DNA of 64,000 bases from Helianthus annuus (lineage: Eukaryota; Streptophyta; Magnoliopsida; Asterales; Asteraceae), in NCBI RefSeq assembly GCF_002127325.2, contig NC_035436.2, positions 106,849,591-106,913,590 on the forward strand, in the 5' to 3' direction. Positions 33,897 through 45,868 of the stretch are shown here, one piece after another. The notes under the pieces were generated by a model. The model ran no database searches and was not told the origin of the DNA. It saw only the letters and a list, made by a program, of their open reading frames with translations. The translations under genes were made by a program, and so were the position numbers. The number at the start of each line of letters is the position of its first letter. Positions within the stretch are counted from its first letter, which is position 1.

Positions 33897-34405
33897 ACTC
33901 GGTCAAGGCTTTAAAGCCTAAAACTCGGACAAGTGGGTCACATAGGTCGGACTTGGGAGGCCCATCACAAAACTCGGACCATGTAAGGGGTGACATGAAG
34001 TTCGGACAGGGGTAGGGGGTTTAAAAAAAAACTCGGATAAGAGGTGTGGGGTGTTGAAAGTCGGGCAAAGAGTTTCATTGAAGAAACTCGGACCACATGT
34101 GGTCATGAAACTCGGACCACATTTACAAGAAACTCGGACATGGTGATGGGCTTCACAAAAGTCGGACAAAGGGAGTCTCCCCCATAAAGTTCGGACCTCC
34201 TAACCTTATTAAAAAGTCGGACCCCATGCACATAACATAAAAGTCGGACCATATAATGGGGATTAAAACTCGGTCCTTAATTCATCTTACAAAGTTCGGA
34301 CTAGGGTGACACTTCGTAAAACTCGGACACATGCACCTTCTAAAAGTCGAACCTTGAGCACACTTTAGAAACTCAGACAATCAATTACGCACAAAACTCA
34401 GACAA
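33897..34405 (-). repeat. ACTCGGAC (GTCCGAGT) motif field in the D 3' LTR
   Basis: About 25 copies or near-copies of AAACTCGGAC, unevenly spaced over 500 bp, separated by unique sequence. On the transcribed strand the motif reads GTCCGAGTTT, the same as in element E (53690-54262). Confidence 0.8.
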
Positions 34406-35149
34406 CAATAATACGTGAATTCCAATACAGCGTCAAAAGAATCAAATCAGTTACGTTTTGGTTTCTAATCGTGATCATAAAACCCTAACACATATACTTG
34501 CATCGCAGAATTCATATTTAATCACTCGATTTAATCAACAACAAACAATCCTTTCACGAATCATCTGTCGGGAATACAACTTGTCATATTCAATACTCTA
34601 TAATCAGAATCCATAAACACAGAAGTATTATATGTAAAACTAGGGTTTTCAAGAGTTCACAAGAATCAAGAATTCATAACAATCAAGCAACCAATTAGAG
34701 TTTACAAGTATTACAATGATCAATACCAATTACCTTGAATGATTTTAGAGAAAGAGAGGAATCAAACTTGTGATGTCTTGCCAATGATTTGGTGATGATT
34801 GCCAGAGAATTGTGAACTACGTGCTTGGATTTTTTTTTTGTGTGTGTGGTTTAGTGGAGGATTAGGGTTAAGTATAATTAAGTTTTCACTAATTACTCAA
34901 TACACCCTGAATAATTATATTTTACACAAGCATACCATCTTACAAGCATTTCACAGTTTCACCACCAAGTTCACATAATTGACAAGTCTATCACAATTAA
35001 TCAAACAACCATGCACAATCACACAATATGATTTATTGTATCAAAACGTATACCATTCCATAGCAATCAATTGTGCAAATAATTAACTACACGAACCATG
35101 AACGTGCAATAAATGCGAAATAGAAATCTTGGAAATTCGAGTTGTCACA

Positions 35150-35300
35150 TTATCCCCAACTTAAAAGAAATTTCGTCCCGAAATTTTGTACGCACTCACT
35201 GAGGAAGCTAGGTAAGCTGTATTGTTCACTGGTTTTCCTGGGGTGTCACATCATCCCCCCGTTGATTTGGAATTTCGTCCCGAAATTCAGTAGTAGTAGC
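35150..35300 (-). other. Element D terminal palindromes and polypurine region
   Basis: On the minus strand, two AATTTCG-GGA-CGAAATT palindromes (about 35167-35186 and 35271-35290) are followed by purine runs. An LTR-start-like TGTGACACCCC comes after the first and the true LTR start after the second, as in C. Confidence 0.8.
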
Positions 35301-38300
35301 TTCAGCCTCAGTAGTGGTTGCATTGGTTCCGAATAACTGGGGGTACTTTTCTTTCATTTGGTCTTCGCGTTCCCAGGTGTACTCTGGGCCACGTCGGGAG
35401 TTCCAACGAACTCGAACAAGAGGGATTCTCTTGTGTTTGAGGACCTTAACATCCCGGTCCGTGATTTCAACTGGTTCCTCGACGAACTGCAACCGCTCGT
35501 CGATAGTGAGTTCCTTACAAGGAATTATGAGGGTCTCATCTGACAGGCACTTCTTCAGATTCGACACGTGAAATACATTGTGAACTGCACCGAGTTCAGC
35601 TGGTAGGTTCAGTCTGTAGGCTACTGGGCCTATTCTTTCAGTGATTTTGAACGGTCCAACATACCGTGGATTGAGTTTGCCTCGTTTACCAAATCGAACC
35701 ACACCCTTCCAGGGTGAGACTTTAAGTAAAACCCGGTCCCCGACCTGAAATTCCAATGGCTTCTATATCTTATCCGCGTAGGCTTTCTGACGGTCGCGTG
35801 CTGCCGCCATGCGTTGTCGTATTTGTGCAATCTTTTCTGTGGCGTCCATTACAATCTCTGGACTCGTGATCTGACTATCCCCCACCTCTGCCCAACAGAG
35901 AGGTGACCGGCATTTACGTCCGTACAATGCCTCGAATGGAGCGGCTTGGATGCTGGTGTGGTAACTGTTATTGTATGAAAACTCCACTAAAGGGAGATGC
36001 TTTTCCCAGCCGTTGCTGAAATCGATAACACACGCACGAAGCGTGTCTTCTAGAGTTTGAATCGTGCGCTCAGACTGCCCATCCGTCTGAGGGTGGTATG
36101 CTGTGCTCATGTCTAAACGAGAGCCAAATGCTTTGTGCATCGCTTACCATAGCTCTGACGTGAATCGTGCATCCCGATCCGAAATGATGGAGGTGGGCAC
36201 CCCGTGCCTCGAAACAACTTCTTTAAGATAGATGTCTGCAAGAGTGGAGAACTTATTCGTTTCCTTTATCGCTAGGAAGTGTGCAGAATTGGTGAGTCGA
36301 TCCACGATCACCCATATGGTATCATTTCCACGCTGAGATCTAGGTAGGCCTATAACGAAATCCATGGAAATTTCTTCCCATTTCCATTGTGGTATCGTGG
36401 GTTGCTGAAGTAGGTCCGCTGGTTTCTGGTATTCCACCTTGACTCTCGCACAGGTCAAGCACTTGCCAACGTAAGTAGCGATGTGGGCTTTCATGCTAGG
36501 CCACCAATATGTTGTTTTGAGGTCGTGGTACATCTTATCCGAACCTGGATGTACCAAATAGCGAGACTTATGAGCTTCATCCATCACAAGTTCTCGTAAA
36601 CCGCCATACAGTGGGACCCAAATACGCCCCGTTACATAGTAGGCGCCGTCTTCCTTTTGTTCCATTCGTTGCCTTGAGCCGTGTAAAGCTTCAGCCTTTA
36701 CGTTTTCTGGTTTCAATGCTTCCACCTGAGCATCTCGTATCTGTGCAGGAAGATCAGACTGAATGGTGAGCTGTAAGGCTCGTACACGCCTAGGTAAAGT
36801 GTCTTTCCGACTGAGTGCGTCAGCCACAACATTGGCTTTGCCTGGATGGTACTTGATGGTGCATTCGTAGTCGTTCAGTAGTTCAACCCATCTCCGCTGA
36901 CGCATGTTCAAATCCTTTTGCTTAAGAATATGCTCGAAACTCCTGTGATCGGTGTAAATCGTGCACCCGGTACCGTACAGGTAGTGTCGCCATGTCTTAA
37001 GCGCGAAAACAACAGCTCCCAGCTCTAAATCGTGCGTCGTGTAGTTTCGTTCATGAACCTTGAGTTGCCACGAAGCGTAGGCAATAACTTTGTCATGCTG
37101 CATCGATACACAACCAAGCCCCTGTATCGATGCGTCACAATAGACCACGAAATCGTCGGTGCCCTCTGGCAATGAGAGAATGGGTGCACTACAAAGCCTA
37201 TCCTTCAAGTACTGAAAAGCGGTTTCCTGGGAATCTCCCCAACGGTAGGTGACACCCTTCTGCGTCAGCATAGTAAGCGGCTGTGCGATCCTCGAAAAGT
37301 CTTTGATGAATCGCCTGTAATATCCCGCCAAACCCAAGAATTGGCGTATTTCCGTCGGTGTACGCGGTGCAGGCCAGTTCCGTATCGAATCTACCTTGGA
37401 TGGATCGACATGAATCCCATCCCTGTTCACCACATGGCCTAAGAAAGTGGACTTCTCGAAGCCAGAAGTCGCATTTAGAAAACTTTGCGTACAATTGCTC
37501 CTTTCGAAGGAGTTCCAAGATAAGACGTAAGTGCTGCTCGTGTTCCTCCTGACTCTTGGAGTAGATCAGAATGTTGTCGATGAAGACAACGACGAACTTG
37601 TCAAGATAGGGTTTGCACACCCTGTTCATAAGATCCATGAAGACTGCAGGCGCGTTCGTAAGCCCGAATGGCATGACAAGAAACTCGTAATGGCTGTAGC
37701 AAGTTCTGAATGCTGTCCTGGAGACGTCCTCATCCCGGACTCTCAGCTAATGATGACCAGACCTTAGATCAATCTTGGAGTAGTAGCTCGACCCTTGCAA
37801 CTGGTCGAATAAGTCGTCAATACGAGGAAGAGGATAACGGTTCTTCACTGTGACCTTGTTCAGTTCGCGATAATCAATGCACATTCTGAAAGTGCCATCT
37901 TTCTTTTTCACGAATAGTACTGGAGCTCCCCAAGGCGAAAAGATAGGTCGGATAAATCCCTTATCCAAGAGTTCTTGTAGCTGCGTCGATAGTTCTTCCA
38001 ATTCGGATAGAGCTAAGCGATACGGTGCGCGAGGTGTAGGTGCTGTCCAGAACTATAGGAATGAAGTCGATAGGGAACGTCTACCCAACGAGGATAATAT
38101 TACAACCCTGAACTATGTGTGGCCTCTAGGCTTGTACCATAAGCTAACACTACGACAGGTTTGGTGTTCAAGGGAGTTGGTGTACGTTTTAACATTCGAC
38201 TAACTTTCAAAGACATATAATTGGTATTCACACCCGAATCAGACAATATAGTAACATAGAAGTCGACAAGAAGAAACTTACCCATTATTACGATAAGATC

Positions 38301-38327
38301 GTTCCTTGCGTCACCCTGACCAATCAC
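35226..38327 (-). pseudogene. Element D protease to chromodomain, broken
   Basis: Read on the minus strand: protease with altered active site (DSGVN where relatives have DSGAD, near 38232); a deletion of about 350 bp near 38050 that joins the protease end to RT (APYRLA) and removes the GMDWL segment; RT with a TAG near 37747; FIDN replacing FIDD near 37590, so a catalytic Asp is lost; a 1-bp insertion near 37447; RNase H and integrase in one frame to a TAA at 36141-36143; a TAG near 35761; then the GPF module and chromodomain (about 35320-35480). It cannot encode a working enzyme set. Confidence 0.92.
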
Positions 38328-39505
38328 GTACGCGCGGCCCCGGCGTCATTGTTTCGTCTGTTTCCCCCAACGCTATCACCATTGTCGTCCCTGTTTCCAT
38401 GGTCGTGGTTCTGAGTCTGGTCCTGGTTCATATGTGGACAATGCCTCTTGTAGTGATCTTTAGTATCACACTGAAAACATCCTTTAAAACTTTGTTGTTG
38501 CTGCTGATTCTGTGAAGATTGAGGCAGTCGTTGTTGTTCTTGAGTTACAGGACGTGAGTTTCGACAATCCTTAGCTTCATGACCAATCTTGAGACACCGC
38601 TGGCAACGACCCCTGTTGCACTGGCCACCGTGGTGTCTGTTACATTTGTTGCACCATGGGTGAATTCCTCGATATCTTTTCTGCCCATGACTACTAGAAA
38701 ACTGCTGTCTGGGGCTCTGGTAGTCATCTATCTCTTGCTGCTGCGTCAGAGGCTGGACCAAAATTAATCCCGTGCTCAGGTTTTCATCCCACTTGCGTTT
38801 GTTATCTCTAGAAGCACATGCAGTATCAGTCTTAGCTCGTTTCGGTAGTTTGTTCTGTTCTACAGCCTGGTCTGTGAGACGATGAGCCAGTCGAGTGGCT
38901 TGCTGGATAGTGCCAAGGTTAGCTGTGGTCATATGGTTCTGAATTTCGGGCACCAGACCCTTGAGATACAGTTCGATGCGTTTGGTGGGAGGGTCTACCA
39001 TAGTAGGACAAAATGTGGCTAACTCGTTTGATCTCCTCGTATAAACTTCAATTTCAGACCCCACCATCTGTAGGTTGAGGAACTCTACCTCAAGTTTGTG
39101 GATGTCCTCTCGACTGCAAAACTCTTCCTTAATTAAGTCCTTGAACTCGTTCCAAGGGGTGGCATTAGCAGCTGCCAGCCCTAACATCTGAACCTGTGCT
39201 TTCCACCAGGTTAATGCAGCACCTTCGAGTGTTCCAGTAGCAAACTTTACCCTACGTGACTCAGGGCAATCATGCACCTCGAAGTCAGTTTCGAGTCTCT
39301 CGAACCAATGGAGGAGGCCTTCAAGCCCCTCAGTTCCACTAAAGGTACTAGGTTGGCAATCCTTGAGATTTTTGAAGGTGCAAGCAGGTGACTGAGCGTG
39401 TTGACCTCCTGCTTGTATGGCTGCCAGTGCCGCAGCAATTCGTTCGTTAATGAGAGTCGTCAACTGGGCTTGTGTCATGTTGATATGTCCGGCCATGATC
39501 TTCAT
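38324..39505 (-). pseudogene. Element D gag, open frame of 393 codons
   Basis: It starts ATG at 39505 (MKIMAGHINMTQ) and runs through the gag core (FSGTEGLEGLLHWFERLET), three zinc-knuckle-like Cys/His clusters (CNKCNRHHGGQC, CQRCLKIGHEAKDC, CFQCDTKDHYKRHC) and an Asn/Asp-rich tail. It has no gag intron: the join reads IQAGGQHAQ with one extra Gly codon relative to C. The frame ends by a shift into GAART-stop just before the protease. The gag itself may still be translatable, although it is separated from pol. Confidence 0.88.
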
Positions 39506-39801
39506 AGCAAATGTAACGTAAGTGAGAGAGGTTCGCGAATAGTGCGATGACAGAAGAGTGTAAGCACGTAGGTGTTCTCAAGCAATAACAAGTAGTGAGC
39601 AGAAATGATGTAAGCATACTTCGAGCAAAGTTCTATGCAGTTCTAGCAAGCAGGTAATAAACATAAACCTTATTACCTAGTATGTCGAGTCTTGCACGTG
39701 GAGCGAAGCGTCGTTGTGGATCGTTGAGAGCACTGTTCTGGTTATAGTCTGGTTTTAAATAAAACGTTTTCCCATATTAAAACCGAGTTCTCTATAACCA
39801 A

Positions 39802-39816
39802 TGGCTCTGATACCAA
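39802..39816 (-). other. Element D primer-binding site
   Basis: On the minus strand TTGGTATCAGAGCCA lies two bases after the LTR end. The conserved GGTTATAG / CTATAACC hairpin follows (about 39740-39800). The leader to the gag ATG (39506-39738) holds no gene. Confidence 0.93.
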
Positions 39817-40117
39817 TCTGTCACACCCCCAAAAATCCACCCGCGGGGTATCACCGCGTGGGAGCGTGACTAACCAGGATCAAGCCACCAATCATATAGA
39901 ACTATGTATATAATTAAAGTAATAACAATTAAACCAAACCAATTCCATATGAAAGGTGTTTTCAAAAACGTAAGTAAGTTAACATTGTTTAGCGGAAGCG
40001 TATAATCAAAACCCAACATAATTAAGTACGAAACGTCATAAGTGTTTAATAAGATAATCACGATCCAAGCCCACAACGACCAGCTCCTCCCTGTGCAAGC
40101 TTCATGTACCTAACGAC

Positions 40118-40692
40118 CTGCAAGGCATGTAACAGAGGATCAACAACTAGTTGAGCGAGTTCACAGAAAGTAAATGCGTAATAGTAAGTTTGTATGTAAC
40201 AGATGGCTCTACTGGGCCGTTAGTACGTTCTATTGGTGGGGGCTTCCCATGTTGTATAACCACTAGACTATTCGTAACCATAAGTATCCTTCACAACCGA
40301 GGATAGTAATAAGTATAAGTATCCTTCACATCCGAGGATAGTAATTTAGTATAAGTATCCTTCACATCCGAGGATAGTAATTTAGTATAAGTATCCTTCA
40401 CAACCGAGGATAGTAGTATGTATAAGTATCCTTCACAACCGAGGATAGTAGTAAGTATAAATCTACGTAGATTGTAGGTATGTGTCCTGCACAACCGAGG
40501 ACAGTGAATAGCATAAGTATGTGTCCTGCACAACCGAGGACAGTGAGTAGCATAAGTATGTGTCCTGCACAACCGAGGACAGTGGTATGGTAGTCTAGTA
40601 TTAGTGTCAGTACGAATCTATTCAACCTTATTCCTTCAATCCCATTCCCAAGCCCTTGGGAATCCCATGCCTTAGTAAGGGTGTGAACTCAC
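40118..40692 (-). other. Predicted structured intron in the D 5' LTR
   Basis: It is the counterpart of 32848-33422. The closing stem pairs 40682-40692 with 40155-40165. Confidence 0.6.
40285..40590 (-). repeat. Hairpin array in the D 5' LTR
   Basis: It is the counterpart of 33015-33320, with five TATCCT/AGGATA and three TGTCCT/AGGACA units. Confidence 0.85.
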
Positions 40693-42418
40693 CTTGGTTT
40701 GCTCGGTAGGTTATTGCTTCTAGGGTTAATTAATGCTTAAGTCCGTTACTCACGACCTAAGGTGTATTGCACATAGATCCGATGTGAGTATTTTACTTTC
40801 AATTACGTTTACAACTCTTTGGTGTTCAAACAGTAGCATACGGTAACGTATCACACAATAATAGGCAGTATCATTCAGTAATACGTAACATCATATCAGA
40901 TAGTATCACATAATCATATAAACTCAGTCTCTTCAACGCTACGACAGTGAATCATGTGTGCATATATTTTAAACTCGGGCAACGCATCATACATATGAAA
41001 TTTGAACACATATACTTCGTTTCATCATACAAACCTTATCCAGTAATAGCAAGTAGTGATCATCCGGTAATCGGCGTATGTTAAGCATGAAACATAATCT
41101 GCTATTAATTTTTACTATCATACCATTAGCATGTCACAGTTATCAATCATTTCACAATACAATTAAACTCGGTCAAGGCTTTAAAGCTTAAAACTCGGAC
41201 AAGTGGGTCACATAGGTCGGACTTGGGAGGCCCATCACAAAACTCGGACCATGTAAGGGGTGACATGAAGTTCGGACAGGGGTAGGGGGTTTAAAAAAAA
41301 CTCGGATAAGAGGTGTGGGGTGTTGAAAGTCGGGCAAAGAGTTTCATTGAAGAAACTCGGACCACATGTGGTCATGAAACTCGGACCACATTTACAAGAA
41401 ACTCGGACATGGTGATGGGCTTCACAAAAGTCGGACAAAGGGAGTCTCCCCCATAAAGTTCGGACCTCCTAACCTTATTAAAAAGTCGGACCCCATGCAC
41501 ATAACATAAAAGTCGGACCATATAATGGGGATTAAAACTCGGTCCTTAATTCATCTTACAAAGTTCGGACTAGGGTGACACTTCCTAAAACTCGGACACG
41601 TGCACCTTCTAAAAGTCGGACCTTGAGCACACTTTAGAAACTCAGACAATCAATTACGCACAAAACTCAGACAACAATAATACGTGAATTCCAATACAGC
41701 GTCAAAAGAATCAAATCAGTTACGTTTTGGTTTCTAATTGTGATCATAAAACCCTAACACATATACTTGCATCGCAGAATTCATATTTAATCACTCGATT
41801 TAATCAACAACAAACAATCCTTTCACGAATCATCTGTCGGGAATACAACTTGTCATATTCAATACTCTATAATCAGAATCCATAAACACAGAAGTATTAT
41901 ATGTAAAACTAGGGTTTTCAAGAGTTTACAAGAATCAAGAATTCATAACAATCAAGCAACCAATTAGAGTTTACAAGTATTACAATGATCAATAACAATT
42001 ACCTTGAATGATTTTAGAGAAAGAGAGGAATCAAACTTGTGATGTCTTGCCAATGATTTGGTGATGATTGCCAGAGAATTGTGAACTACGTGCTTGGATT
42101 TTTTTTTTGTGTGTGTGGTTTAGTGGAGGATTAGGGTTAAGTATAATTAAGTTTTCACTAATTACTCAATACACCCTGAATAATTATATTTTACACAAGC
42201 ATACCATCTTACAAGCATTTCACAGTTTCACCACCAAGTTCACATAATTGACAAGTCTATCACAATTAATCAAACAACCATGCACAATCACACAATACGA
42301 TTTATTGTATCAAAACGTATACCATTCCATAGCAATCAATTGTGCAAATAATTAACTACACGAACCATGAACGTGCAATAAATGCGAAATAGAAATCTTG
42401 GAAATTTGAGTTGTCACA

Positions 42419-42423
42419 ATGAG
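42419..42423 (+). repeat. Target-site duplication of element D, right copy (ATGAG)
   Basis: It follows the terminal GTTGTCACA of element D and matches 32544-32548. Confidence 0.96.
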
Positions 42424-43311
42424 CACAGCATATCACCCTCAGACGGATGGGCAGTCTGAGCGAACGATTCAAACTCTTGAAGACATGCTTCGGGCATGCG
42501 TTATCGATTTCGGCAACGGCTGGGAAAAGCACCTCCCTTTGGTGGAGTTCTCATACAATAATAGTTATCACACCAGCATTCAAGCTGCTCCATTCGAGGC
42601 ATTGTACGGACGTAAATGCCGGTCACCTCTCTGTTGGGCAGAGGTGGGTGATAGTCAGATTACGGGTCCAGAGATTGTAGTGGACGCCACGGAAAAGATA
42701 GCACAGATACGACAACGCATGGTGGCAGCACGCGACCGTCAGAAAGCCTACGCGGATAAGCGTAGAAAGCCATTGGAATTTCAGGTCGGGGACCGGGTTT
42801 TACTAAAAGTCTCACCCTGGAAGGATGTGGTTCGTTTTGGCAAACGGGGCAAACTAAATCCGCGGTACGTCGGACCGTTCGAAATCATTGAGAAAATAGG
42901 CAAGGTGGCCTACAAGTTGAACCTACCAGCTGAACTCGGAGCAGTTCACAATGTCTTTCACGTGTCGAATCTGAAGAAGTGCCTGTCAGATGAGACCCTT
43001 ATCATTCCTTTTAAAGAACTCACTATCGACGAGCGGTTGCAGTTCGTCGAGGAACCAGTTGAAATCACGGACCGGGATGTGAAGGTCCTCAAAACAAGAG
43101 AATCCCTCTTGTTCGAGTTCGTTGGAACTCCAAACGTGGCCCAGAGTACACCTGGGAACGCGAAGACAGGATGACAGAAAAGTACCCCCAGTTATTCGGA
43201 ACCAATGCAACCACCACTGAGGCTGAAGCCACTACTGCGGAATTTCGGGACGAAATTCCAGATCAACGGGGGGAGGATGTGACACCCCAGGAAAAACCAG
43301 TGAACGATTGA
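42424..43311 (+). pseudogene. Element A gag-pol, last part (integrase end and chromodomain)
   Basis: It continues the integrase core after element D with [19 protein letters not shown] (catalytic Glu present), the GPF/Y module ([18 protein letters not shown]) and the chromodomain. A 1-bp deletion near 43094 (CTCAAAACAAG where C has CTCAAACACAAG) shifts the frame early in the chromodomain. The untouched remainder would end at a TGA at 43309-43311. Confidence 0.93.
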
Positions 43312-43378
43312 ACTTACCTAGCTTCCTCAGTGAGTGCATACCAAATTTCGGGACGAAATTTCTTTTAGTTGGGAATAA
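43240..43378 (+). other. Element A duplicated terminal palindrome and polypurine tracts
   Basis: Palindrome 1 (about 43241-43261) is followed by ACGGGGGGAGGATGTGACACCCC. Palindrome 2 (about 43343-43361) is followed by GTTGGGAATAA and the LTR start at 43379. The layout is as in C. Confidence 0.83.
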
Positions 43379-44296
43379 TGTGACAACTCGAACTTTAGAC
43401 TTACTTTGTGTAACGCATGTGAACGTGTTATGATTATATGAACGTTGACTTATTGAATATTATGACATTATGATATGTAATCATGTGAACCTTGTGAGTA
43501 ATGAATGCTATGTGCTATATGTGTTTCGTGCATGTATGATAAACACACAACCCGAACCCCACAACACGAACCGATCGCACAAGGCCATTGGGCCGTATTG
43601 TTTGCACACGGACCAAAAGGGCAGCCCATGATTGGGTTCGGCCCACTCCTATTGCACGTATAACACATGGGGATAGGGTATACCCCTCATATTTTGGCAA
43701 AAATCACAACACACTCAAACCCTAGTTCTTCCTTCTCGTTTGCTTGGAACCCGACGGCACACACACCCTTACTATCGAAGACATCTCCTGAATAGGATCA
43801 ATCCTTGTCACCCTCTATTTTCGGTTAGTGCTTTGGTTTATGATTTCATGTTGATTGATGTTATGATTCCATGCTTAGGTTAAACCGATTAGAGTTGCAT
43901 GATAATAAGTTAGAACCGATTTGATGTTACTATGTTGCTATGCTTTGTTTTCGGATTGGTTGTTGTGATGATTAAGTTCGAATGAATGTAATCAGATTTG
44001 TATGAATGTTAATCGGCTAGAATGTCATGTTTTCGGATTTGTTACACAACCAATTGGATGAGTTAATTAACTTGATCGGATATATGTTACTGATTCAAGT
44101 GGCATGCTAATATGTTTTAGTGATATGATTACTATTCTTGTTGATTATGATTAGAGTTCATAAGAATTGAGGTTGGAAATCTCTGTTTGATCGATATTAG
44201 GTGAATCGAATGATTGAATGTTGTGTTAATTGATTGGTGTATGTTTGGAAACTGATAAACTAATTGTAACCGAATTGCTTGATTTTTGGAATGATT

Positions 44297-44778
44297 AAAC
44301 TAATCGCACAAGGGGCTCTGATCGCACAAGAGACCCCATCACACAAGACTAGCCGATCGCACAAGGGAGCCCACTCGTACAAGGCTCCTGGTCGCACAAG
44401 GCCCCTAGTCGCATAAGACCTCCTTCGCAAAAGGCTGGTCAGCCGTACAAGACACATCCAGTCGCACAAGGCTTGCTGGATCGCACATGCGTTTAACAGT
44501 TGGGCCTTCAAGCCCAAAGTGAGTCGCACAAGACACATGGACCGGGCTGGATAGTTGTTGTTTGTTGTAACTGGACCGCATGAGATTGTTTGTTTAATTA
44601 TGTTGTTGGGCCGGGTGTTATGTTGGGTTGGGCTAGTTTGGATCGCACAACCCAAAGGGTTCGCACAAGACTAAGGTATTAATTAATTGGGTCGGGAACT
44701 GTTTGGGCCTAGATTTATATCGCACAAGATGGTTGGGCTCGCACAAGCTCAACGGCCCAACCATCCGAGACGCACAAG
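44297..44778 (+). repeat. TCGCACAAG motif field in the A 3' LTR
   Basis: It is the counterpart of 7350-7830, with about 17 copies or near-copies. Confidence 0.8.
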
Positions 44779-44944
44779 TGTGATTATGATATGCTTTGAC
44801 TGTCTACGTGCTATACGTGTTTGCTATGATTCATACGTGCATTACTTGAACCAAACCTGACTTGTATGGTAACCCTGTTAGGACGTGGTTGACCACTGTT
44901 AGTTCAAGAACCCTCTCCTTTGTGTATCTGCCGAGCAACCCAAG

Positions 44945-45413
44945 GTGAGTTCACACAGCCAAGGCATGGGTTCCCAGGGTGGGAATGGGATTGGATGATT
45001 ATTCGTGCGTACATAGTTAATGGAACCTAATGATATGGTCCTCAGGGTGAGGATGGTAAATGATAAGATACGGCTAGACTAGTATACCTACATGAACTGA
45101 TCTTCGCACACACGCCAAGGGTTGGCTGCGATATTATGACTGATCTTCGCACACACGCCTTAGGGAGGCTGCGAACTATACATACTAAACTTCGCACACA
45201 TGCCAGGGTGGCCAGCGATACAAATATACATAGTCTAGAATACTTGAGAACTTTCCTTAGTCTTCGCATACATGCCTAGAGGGCTGCGATGGAAACCAAT
45301 ACTACACGTGAACAATGAACGAACATAATACGACACATACAATTACTATTACCGAACTTACTTTCTGTGAACTCGCTCAACTAGTTGTTGACTCTCTGCT
45401 GCATGCCTTGCAG
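44945..45413 (+). other. Predicted structured intron in the A 3' LTR
   Basis: The donor is CCAAG|GTGAGTTCACA and the acceptor CCTTGCAG|GACC, 469 bp apart. 44945-44955 pairs with TGTGAACTCGC at 45366-45376, eleven pairs with one G-U. Confidence 0.62.
45096..45293 (+). repeat. Hairpin array in the A 3' LTR
   Basis: It is the counterpart of 8148-8345: four TTCGCACA..GCC / GGC..GCGA units. Confidence 0.7.
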
Positions 45414-45704
45414 GACCTTAGGTATCATATGGAGCTTGCACAGGGAGGAGCAGGTCGTTGTGGGCAACGGATTGATAAACACTTATTACATTACAAACAT
45501 TTATATTTATGATTGGGTTTTACTTTAATGCTTCCGCTACACTTATTCACATTGGTTTTTGATGAACATCAATCATGTCGTGATGAATTACTTTATCTTC
45601 CTATATTATTAAATGCTATGTTTGATATGATTGATGGCTTGATCCTGGTCACGTCACGCCTCCAAGCGGTGGTACTCCGCGTGTGGGATTTTGGGGGTGT
45701 GACA

Positions 45705-45709
45705 TGAGG
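45705..45709 (+). repeat. Target-site duplication of element A, right copy (TGAGG)
   Basis: It matches 6426-6430 and directly follows the terminal GTGTGACA of the A 3' LTR. Confidence 0.95.
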
Positions 45710-45868
45710 TCCAACACTCATTTGGTTTACAAGACATCATTCTGTCCGATCTTCCGATTTAGGCGTCTATTGTTTGACTAGTGGTTCGATTACTAGGAGC
45801 TACTTGATTTCTCTGGTTTGCTCGAGTTTGTTGAAGTTTTATTTGATCGAGGATACTTTGCACTACAT

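Larger units (their letters stand above)
32549..35149 (-). repeat. Element D 3' LTR (reverse)
   Basis: In plus-strand coordinates it begins TGTCACACCCCCAAAA and ends GTTGTCACA. It holds a hairpin array (33015-33320), the predicted intron (32848-33422) and an ACTCGGAC motif field (33897-34405). The rest is AT-rich without genes. Confidence 0.96.
32549..42418 (-). mobile_element. Element D, gypsy retrotransposon in reverse orientation
   Basis: The element is 9870 bp. LTRs are at 32549-35149 (3' LTR) and 39819-42418 (5' LTR), 2601 and 2600 bp, differing at roughly 17-20 positions by eye plus one A in a poly-A run. Its LTR start matches that of E (TGTGACAACTCGAATTTCC), so D and E form a separate LTR group. 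Its polyprotein is broken. It is the only gypsy element in the window on the minus strand. Confidence 0.96.
39819..42418 (-). repeat. Element D 5' LTR (reverse)
   Basis: It is 2600 bp, the counterpart of 32549-35149. It includes the hairpin array 40285-40590, predicted intron 40118-40692 and motif field about 41167-41674. Confidence 0.96.
6431..45704 (+). mobile_element. Element A (Tekay-type gypsy), complete but carrying three nested insertions
   Basis: Its own parts are 6431-8549, 18522-22016, 31702-32548 and 42424-45704, about 9.7 kb in all, which is similar to C. LTRs, primer site, gag, pol, polypurine tract and TSD are all present. Elements B, C and D occupy the gaps, each with its own 5-bp TSD. 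The two A LTRs differ at roughly 15 positions by eye over 2.3 kb. The coding region is defective. Confidence 0.95.
43379..45704 (+). repeat. Element A 3' LTR
   Basis: It is 2326 bp and uninterrupted, and shows what the A 5' LTR looked like before element B. It differs from the 5' copy at roughly 15 positions by eye. The motif field (44297-44778), predicted intron (44945-45413) and hairpins (45096-45293) are present. It is followed by TSD TGAGG. Confidence 0.96.
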
